From NCBI GenBank assembly GCA_002498185.1, contig DAGO01000066.1, positions 1 through 8,235 on the forward strand: DNA of 8,235 nt. The letters run 5' to 3'. The stretch is from Euryarchaeota archaeon UBA10 (GTDB lineage: Archaea > Thermoplasmatota > Poseidoniia > Poseidoniales > Poseidoniaceae). Of the stretch, positions 6,218 to 8,235 are shown in pieces. The position numbers were made by a program, and so were the translations under genes. The notes under the pieces are model-generated. The model did no database searches, had not been told where the DNA came from, and was given only the letters and a program-made list of their open reading frames with translations. The stretch's first letter is position 1. The number at the start of each line of letters is the position of its first letter.

Positions 6218-7525
6218 TCAATATAGGTAGAATGCCGGGAAGATGGCAACCCACGCCAAATCCACGAAGTGCCAATACAAACCGAAATATTCGATTCCTT
6301 GGCCATTATGTTCGTCATATCCATCTTCAAGAACATCGGCCTTGAAGATCATGAATAGCATGACTAGCAATCCGATGAATACGTGAAGTCCGTGTGCACC
6401 GGTCGCTACATAGAAGATTGAACCTGCCTGTGTATCGATAGTGAATCCTTCAGCAATTAGGTGGCTCCACTCGACTAGCTTCAATACAATGAACAGAGAA
6501 CCCAGTGCTAGTGTGATAATCAGGTAATTCCTAACAGTCTTCTTGCGAGTTGGGAATAACTTAGCCATCAAAGCGTTCTTTGAAGGCTCCCAGTTCACAT
6601 CCTTAGCAGTCTTTAGTGCTAGAACAATTGTGTAAGAGGAGATAATTAGAGCGAATGTGTTGATTGCACCTGGTAGCAATGTACCAACTTCGTGACGTAG
6701 TAGGTCAGACGCAGTAACGGTGTCTACGACATCACACTTACCAGCATCTACAGCCCATTCAGTACACCATCCTGTTCTCATTCTTAGGTAAGAAGAGAAG
6801 AAAGATGCGAAAACCATCATTTCAGAGATTAGGAAAATCCACATTCCAGCCTTGCGGATATCTTGCCCTTGGAATGGGTGAGATGTTGCAATTTGTTCGT
6901 GGTGTCCTTTCAGGTCTTCATTCCACCAGTTTCCAATACCGACGATTAGGATAGCGCTTCCGATCATAGATAGAGTGAAGTCACCCATTTCTGCTTGGTA
7001 ATCTAGTCCCAACAATGACTTGCAGGTTGTTACGAATCCAGGGAAGCCCATCATGAACAGTAGGATACCGGTCGCCATTAGAATTGGAGAAGCAGAACCG
7101 TGATGTTCTTCATGGTCGTCACCGTGATGATGGTCATCATGGTCATCCTCAGGTTGAATACTATTGTAGAATCCAGATATGCCGTAGAATGCAGCATAGA
7201 TAATCATCATTACCAGAATTGTCTTTCCGGCAGTTACCCAAGTCAAGTAAGATAGGTGTGCATCGATATCGGCTTCATGGGCTTCGTCCCATGCATCACT
7301 TGCAGCCTCTTGTTCTGCGAGGGTCCCAGTTTCGTTTGCAGTATTCCATTCGAGTTCGGCGTTTTCGAGGTCTTCGTGAGCTGCATCCCAATCATTATGT
7401 TTGACAGAACCAACTCCAACAGCGAATGCACCGTAAGCGGCACCTCCTACTGCTAGAAGGATAACTGAGACAATAACTGCCCTCATCCAAACATCGTTCT
7501 TGACATCGTGTAGACTTCCGCTCAT
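6218..7525 (-). CDS. coxC: Cytochrome c oxidase subunit III with a long N-terminal membrane extension
   Basis: Membrane subunit III of the terminal oxidase. The canonical part begins near residue 145 and shows GMWIFLISEMMVFASFF (227-243, with the conserved helix III Glu at 235), LLPGAINTFALIISSYT (283-299), FYVATGAHGLHVFIGLLVML (371-390) and IEYFGLYWHFVDLAWVAIFP (411-430). These match the haem-copper oxidase subunit III family. At 435 residues it is well above the usual 200-300. The extra N-terminal part has one helix (13-37), an acidic Ala/Glu/Asp-rich helical segment (45-90), a second helix (95-118) and a His/Asp-rich loop (127-143). C254 and C264 lie in an inserted loop after helix III. 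ATG 7525 overlaps the coxA stop as ATGA and has a strong Shine-Dalgarno, so the extension is unlikely to be a start-site error. Confidence 0.93.
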   Translation of the reverse strand: MSGSLHDVKNDVWMRAVIVSVILLAVGGAAYGAFAVGVGSVKHNDWDAAHEDLENAELEWNTANETGTLAEQEAASDAWDEAHEADIDAHLSYLTWVTAGKTILVMMIIYAAFYGISGFYNSIQPEDDHDDHHHGDDHEEHHGSASPILMATGILLFMMGFPGFVTTCKSLLGLDYQAEMGDFTLSMIGSAILIVGIGNWWNEDLKGHHEQIATSHPFQGQDIRKAGMWIFLISEMMVFASFFSSYLRMRTGWCTEWAVDAGKCDVVDTVTASDLLRHEVGTLLPGAINTFALIISSYTIVLALKTAKDVNWEPSKNALMAKLFPTRKKTVRNYLIITLALGSLFIVLKLVEWSHLIAEGFTIDTQAGSIFYVATGAHGLHVFIGLLVMLFMIFKADVLEDGYDEHNGQGIEYFGLYWHFVDLAWVAIFPAFYLY

Positions 7526-8235
7526 GATTTCGCCTCCTTATTCCAAAGACTGCTCATCGTTCTAAACGGCGCCTTGAGCAACGATTCGAGTTTCGTCTCG
7601 TGGTGGTCACTCGGATCGTTAGCATCGTACTGAGTTGGCTCAACAGCGAATGATGGAGTTGGCGGAGGTGAAGTGACGGCCCATTCAAGTGACCATCCGC
7701 CCCACGGGTCCTTTCCGACCTTCTCACCCTTCTTTACTGAGCGAACTATGTTCCAAACTAGTAGTAACTGAGATATTCCGAAGATGATTGCGAATGTGGA
7801 AATTGCCATGTTTAATTCTGCAAATCCAGAATCCATTGCATATGTGTGAGTTCTTCTTGGCATACCCATGATTCCAACAGCGTGCATTGGCCAGAATGCA
7901 GCGTTGTATGAGCTGAAGCCGATAATGAAGTGCCACAATCCAAGAGTCTCATTCATCTTGCGTCCTGTAACCTTAGGGAACCAGTAGTAGATTCCAGAGA
8001 ATAGAGCGAAGATGATTCCACCGATGAACACATAGTGGAAGTGAGCAACTACGAAGTATCCGTCGTGGAATTGTGTGTCTAATCCAGCAACTGGGAAGAA
8101 CATTCCAGACAATCCACCGAGAGTGAATGTAATCAGGAACCCTAGAGACCACAATGTGTGTGTCTTGAACACCAGGCTTCCTCCCCAAAGGGTCGCAAGC
8201 CAGTTGAAGATTTTAACACCGGTTGGAATCGCTAC
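7522..8235 (-). CDS. coxA: Cytochrome c oxidase subunit I, C-terminal part (5' end beyond the window)
   Basis: Catalytic subunit of the haem-copper oxidase, reducing O2 to water with proton pumping. The visible 237 residues begin with IPTGVKIFNWLATLWGG, which holds the K-channel lysine (visible residue 8). Next come FHDGYFVVAHFHYVF with the Mg-site His/Asp pair (57, 58) and the two haem ligands H65 (high-spin haem) and H67 (low-spin haem). GMPRR (124-128) supplies the arginines that contact haem propionates. The end WSLEWAVTSPPPTPSF is typical of bacterial-type subunit I. The CuB histidines and the D-channel lie upstream, outside the window. The reading frame is open to base 8235; the apparent GTG start at 8172 is internal. 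The gene ends by ATGA overlap with coxC. The visible motifs fit a type A oxidase, but the defining helix VI is not seen. Confidence 0.96.
   Translation of the reverse strand, partial: VAIPTGVKIFNWLATLWGGSLVFKTHTLWSLGFLITFTLGGLSGMFFPVAGLDTQFHDGYFVVAHFHYVFIGGIIFALFSGIYYWFPKVTGRKMNETLGLWHFIIGFSSYNAAFWPMHAVGIMGMPRRTHTYAMDSGFAELNMAISTFAIIFGISQLLLVWNIVRSVKKGEKVGKDPWGGWSLEWAVTSPPPTPSFAVEPTQYDANDPSDHHETKLESLLKAPFRTMSSLWNKEAKS
7533..7539 (-). promoter_or_regulatory. Ribosome binding site of coxC inside the end of coxA
   Basis: AAGGAGG on the minus strand ends 7 nt before ATG 7525. It lies inside the last coxA codons and fixes the coxC start at the long N-terminal form. Confidence 0.75.

Noticed and set aside
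7081..7150. CAT/GAT-rich stretch as a simple DNA repeat
   Set aside because: It is explained by His/Asp codons of the His-rich loop of subunit III and has no fixed repeat unit.
1..8235. CRISPR array, insertion sequence, integrase or attachment site
   Set aside because: No regularly spaced repeats, transposase motifs or flanking direct repeats were seen; the tRNA-Ser 3' end has no visible partial copy nearby.

Overview
The window reads as a stretch of an archaeal genome, most likely a marine Group II euryarchaeote (Candidatus Poseidoniales) or a close relative. That assignment is inference. It rests on an archaeal TrmG10-type tRNA guanine methyltransferase, a class II tRNA-Ser without an encoded CCA, a PGF-CTERM-like sorting tail on a secreted protein, and an aerobic haem-copper oxidase operon and a riboflavin gene of bacterial style. 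Coding density is very high: no gene-free stretch exceeds about 90 bases.

Left part (1-2788). Two minus-strand genes lie head to tail. ribD (680-1678) is the bifunctional deaminase/reductase of riboflavin synthesis. It is followed 4 nt later by a GTG-started tRNA m2G10/m2,2G10 methyltransferase gene (675 to beyond base 1) that runs off the left edge. Diverging from ribD across 87 bases is a plus-strand lipid kinase of the diacylglycerol kinase family (1766-2788). Its stop codon overlaps the stop codon of the next, convergent gene.

Middle part (2785-4317). A minus-strand gene of unknown function encodes a predicted lipoprotein-like exported domain, one membrane helix and a long charged, disordered cytoplasmic tail. 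Immediately upstream of it on the same strand is tRNA-Ser(UGA). A longer reading frame that starts inside the tRNA is an artefact.

Right part (4361-8235). A minus-strand respiratory cluster is read in the order coxA (subunit I, C-terminal 237 residues only), coxC (subunit III), a subunit IV-like gene, and a Sco-family copper chaperone. coxA and coxC overlap by ATGA, and coxC and the subunit IV gene are 9 nt apart, so these three are almost certainly co-transcribed. The Sco gene follows after 48 bases that contain a perfect 18-bp palindrome, which suggests separate control. Sco proteins deliver copper to the CuA site of subunit II; the subunit II gene is not in this window.

The most unusual content is in this cluster. 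The Sco protein appears to have its thioredoxin-like fold split by about 240 residues, made of a His/Asp run and two tandem copies of a DUF4430-like domain. The insert sits just before the expected copper-binding histidine, and the protein ends in an archaeosortase-type tail. Subunit III carries an extra N-terminal region of about 145 residues with two additional membrane helices, an acidic helical segment and a His-rich loop.
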